DNA of 64,000 nucleotides from Segetibacter sp. 3557_3 (GTDB lineage: Bacteria > Bacteroidota > Bacteroidia > Chitinophagales > Chitinophagaceae). The translations under genes were made by a program, and so were the position numbers. How positions within the stretch are numbered: the stretch's first letter is position 1; each line of letters begins with the position of its first letter. The stretch covers positions 186,001-250,000 of the forward strand of contig NZ_SMSK01000003.1 of assembly GCF_004354985.1 (NCBI RefSeq). Reading direction: 5' to 3'. The notes below the pieces were generated by a model. That model was not told the DNA's origin. It made no database searches and saw only the letters and a program-made list of their open reading frames with translations. Below are positions 61,980 through 64,000 of this stretch, piece after piece.

Positions 61980-63305
61980 ATGCTCAAAATATTATTAGTT
62001 GAAGATGATCTTACGTTTGCTAAAATCCTCGAAGGATTTCTAAAGCGAAACGGCTACGAGGTCGATGCTAAAACTAATATCAAATCTGCTTTACAGGCAA
62101 TAGAAAACAACAACTACGACCTGTTCTTACTTGATTATCGTTTACCAGATGGCACCGGGCTTGACCTGCTTTCCACTTTATCGGTAAAGCAATCAGCCGG
62201 CCCCGTGATTATGATGACAAGCTTCAACGACGTCCGTACGGCTGTTAAAGCCATGCGTTCAGGCGTATTTGAATACATCACCAAACCCGTGAACCCTGAA
62301 GAGCTGCTCATGATCATCAACGAGGCGTCGAAGCGAGACCCTGTTGACGTTGCTGCACCGCCTAAGAAAAAGGCCTTTATTGAAGGAAACAGCAAAATCG
62401 CGCAACGTCTTTCCGAGCACATCAGGATCGTTGCGCCAACCGATATGTCGGTATTAATTGTTGGTGAAAGCGGAACCGGCAAAGAACACGTTGCCCGCTC
62501 TATTCATGAGTTTAGCACCCGGAATAAAAAGCCATTTGTTGCCGTTGACTGTGGTACGCTCTCCAAAGAGCTTGCAGGAAGTGAACTTTTCGGGCATGTG
62601 AAAGGAGCTTTCACTGGAGCAGCCCTGGATAAAACCGGTGTTTTTGAACTGGCCAGCGGTGGAACGGTATTCCTTGATGAAATTGGTAATCTTGGCTATG
62701 ATGTGCAGATCAAACTACTCCGTATGTTACAGGAACGGGTTATCCAGCCCGTTGGTGGAACAAAGCAGGTGAATGTAGACATCCGGCTGATTACCGCAAC
62801 AAACGACAACCTGTTAAACAGCATTGCGAATGGTGGATTTAGAGAAGACATCTACCACCGGATAAATGAATTCAAGATACAGGTACCACCGTTAAGGAGC
62901 AGGGGAGACGACCTTAGGTTATTTGTCACCTACTTTATCGAACAGGCAAACGCAGAACTGGGACGCTCGGTAAAAGCTGTTAGTGCGGAGGCTATGCGCG
63001 TATTTGAAGATTATGACTGGCCGGGTAATCTTCGGGAGCTCCGGAACGTAATTAAAAGGATGGTGCTGCTAAGTAAGTCAGATATTGCCGGCACAGACGT
63101 TTTACCTGAAGAAATGATTGATACGATTGACCAACAGTCAAGAAAACCAACGGTTGACTTGAAAGCAATACAGGAAGTTGGGGAAAAAGAAACAATCGCT
63201 AAAGTGCTGTTGCAAACCCGTTACAATAAAACTAAAGCGGCGAAGCTGTTAAACATCGACCGTAAAACCCTCTACTATAAAATGGAACAGTACGGTATTG
63301 AATAG
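61980..63305 (+). CDS. Sigma-54-dependent response regulator (NtrC family)
   Basis: A 441-aa transcription activator. Receiver domain (~1-120) with acidic pocket VEDD and phosphoacceptor Asp52 in LLDYRLPDG; AAA+ domain (~140-370) with Walker A GESGTGKEH, GAFTGA (which contacts sigma-54), GGTVFLDEIGNL and RLITATNDN; C-terminal Fis-type helix-turn-helix (ETIAKVLLQTRYNKTKAAKLLNIDRKTLYYKMEQYGIE). It should activate RpoN-dependent promoters when phosphorylated. The facing gene encodes the C-terminal part of a hybrid histidine kinase, its likely partner. Confidence 0.96.
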   Translation: MLKILLVEDDLTFAKILEGFLKRNGYEVDAKTNIKSALQAIENNNYDLFLLDYRLPDGTGLDLLSTLSVKQSAGPVIMMTSFNDVRTAVKAMRSGVFEYITKPVNPEELLMIINEASKRDPVDVAAPPKKKAFIEGNSKIAQRLSEHIRIVAPTDMSVLIVGESGTGKEHVARSIHEFSTRNKKPFVAVDCGTLSKELAGSELFGHVKGAFTGAALDKTGVFELASGGTVFLDEIGNLGYDVQIKLLRMLQERVIQPVGGTKQVNVDIRLITATNDNLLNSIANGGFREDIYHRINEFKIQVPPLRSRGDDLRLFVTYFIEQANAELGRSVKAVSAEAMRVFEDYDWPGNLRELRNVIKRMVLLSKSDIAGTDVLPEEMIDTIDQQSRKPTVDLKAIQEVGEKETIAKVLLQTRYNKTKAAKLLNIDRKTLYYKMEQYGIE

Positions 63306-64000
63306 CTAAACGGTAGTTCCAAGGGTACTTTGTAGCAGGAAAAGAAAACTTTCGAGTTCAGGCAATACATCCTCATGCATGGTTTGGAGCAATCCGGCAT
63401 CTTCAGTGGACCGCAGTTCAGCTTCCCAATACCGCAGTGTTTTTGCAAGTTCTTTTTCTCCCACCTGGCCGGCACGGCCGGCAAGCCGGTGAATAATCAG
63501 GCTACAGGTTTCCAGATCACCCCTGTTAACGGCGTCCGCCAATTCTTTTTTATCGGTAATGGTGTCTTCAAAGCATTGCTCAAGAATGGCCATTACCTGG
63601 TGCTCGTCTACCACCAACTTACGTAAGCCCGAAAGATCAAGCGCACTTGCTGGTTCAGGTGAGGACAATATCGTGAATTCATGCACCATTTCTACCAGCG
63701 CGGTTTCGGTAAATGGCTTTAGCAAGATACTATCAAACCCATTCTCCAGAATCGCCTGCTTTTCTTCGGCAAGCACCTGCGCTGTAAGCGCAATGATCTT
63801 TATGCCAGGGCCGATCTTCTTTCTTAGTTCATGGCACAAGTGGATCCCATCCATTCCCGGCAGCCGGATGTCGGAAACAATCAACTGAACTTCCGTATCA
63901 AATTTTGCTGCCAGGAGATCCTCCGCAGAACTAAAACAGCGGTGACGAATGTTGTATTTGCTGAAGATCAACGAAGCCAAATTCCTTATCAGGCGATCGT
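63306..64000 (-). CDS. C-terminal part of a hybrid histidine kinase (receiver plus Hpt)
   Basis: The reading frame is open through the window edge: codons before the nominal start at 63980 continue DRLIRN, the expected beginning of a receiver domain, so this is a 5'-truncated gene. The visible part has a receiver with LIVSDIRLPGMDGIHL (phosphoacceptor Asp), IIALTAQVLAEE and LLKPFTETAL, then a histidine phosphotransfer domain with CSLIIHRLAGRAGQVG (phospho-His). The kinase core would lie beyond 64000. Convergent with the NtrC-type regulator, 0 bases between stops; the two may form a phosphorelay. A start at 63980 is not taken. Confidence 0.87.
   Translation of the reverse strand, partial: DRLIRNLASLIFSKYNIRHRCFSSAEDLLAAKFDTEVQLIVSDIRLPGMDGIHLCHELRKKIGPGIKIIALTAQVLAEEKQAILENGFDSILLKPFTETALVEMVHEFTILSSPEPASALDLSGLRKLVVDEHQVMAILEQCFEDTITDKKELADAVNRGDLETCSLIIHRLAGRAGQVGEKELAKTLRYWEAELRSTEDAGLLQTMHEDVLPELESFLFLLQSTLGTTV

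Overview
The window looks like a chromosomal segment of a Bacteroidota bacterium, most likely of the Chitinophagaceae type. The evidence is two outer-membrane beta-barrel receptors with N-terminal carboxypeptidase-regulatory-like domains, a TonB energy transducer with a short cytoplasmic N-tail, a UpxY/NusG-type antiterminator heading a small surface-polysaccharide block, several families typical of the phylum (DUF4202, DUF2279, a CCG-domain Fe-S pair), promoters with a TAnnTTTG -7 box, and no obvious Shine-Dalgarno sequences. About 38 protein genes and one tRNA gene are supported. There is no rRNA, prophage, transposase or CRISPR array.

Layout. 36-1196: mannonate dehydratase. 1549-11390: two giant co-directional genes of unknown function (1754 and 1345 residues), separated and trailed by inverted-repeat-bounded repeats; this pair is the best candidate for an undescribed system. 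11865-16792: RmuC, TonB, a small membrane protein and a lipoprotein. 16793-18252: a 1.4-kb gene-free block with three 70-bp repeats and an 11-copy, ~89-bp tandem array that carries a four-unit higher-order repeat and two hairpins per unit, closed by a + strand terminator. 18253-21470: HD-domain protein, DUF4202 protein and dihydrolipoamide dehydrogenase. 22009-30050: an outer-membrane receptor, then a minus-strand Fe-S oxidoreductase locus (including a 57-residue membrane protein) split by a plus-strand ATP-grasp/LysE pair. 30227-41207: PyrR-like phosphoribosyltransferase, DUF2279, phosphohexomutase, PCMT, a second receptor, DUF445, tRNA-His and a tail-specific protease. 41615-44893: a minimal polysaccharide block (antiterminator, WbpB-like, WbpD-like, PHP-type phosphatase). 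44993-61654: housekeeping and envelope genes (AI-2E, zinc metalloprotease, BON and SH3 proteins, a frameshifted patatin, transglutaminase, YchF, SpmAB fusion, acyl-CoA dehydrogenase, YggS, an M20 peptidase and serine hydrolase operon, a small PepSY-like protein). 61980-64000: an NtrC-type regulator facing the C-terminal part of a hybrid histidine kinase, which runs off the window.

Intergenic DNA is unusual. At least seven copies of a ~60-bp element (T6-GG, a variable middle, then CATCGTTGYGTCRC) are dispersed in both orientations. G-free C/T/A tracts, including a ten-copy heptamer whose complement is (GGGTATT)n, lie beside several genes. 'gcggattacggatt'-type and 'tacattttacattttt'-type low-complexity words recur. 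In some places these repeats create spurious N-terminal extensions of real genes. All functional statements rest on motif recognition by eye; no database search was possible.
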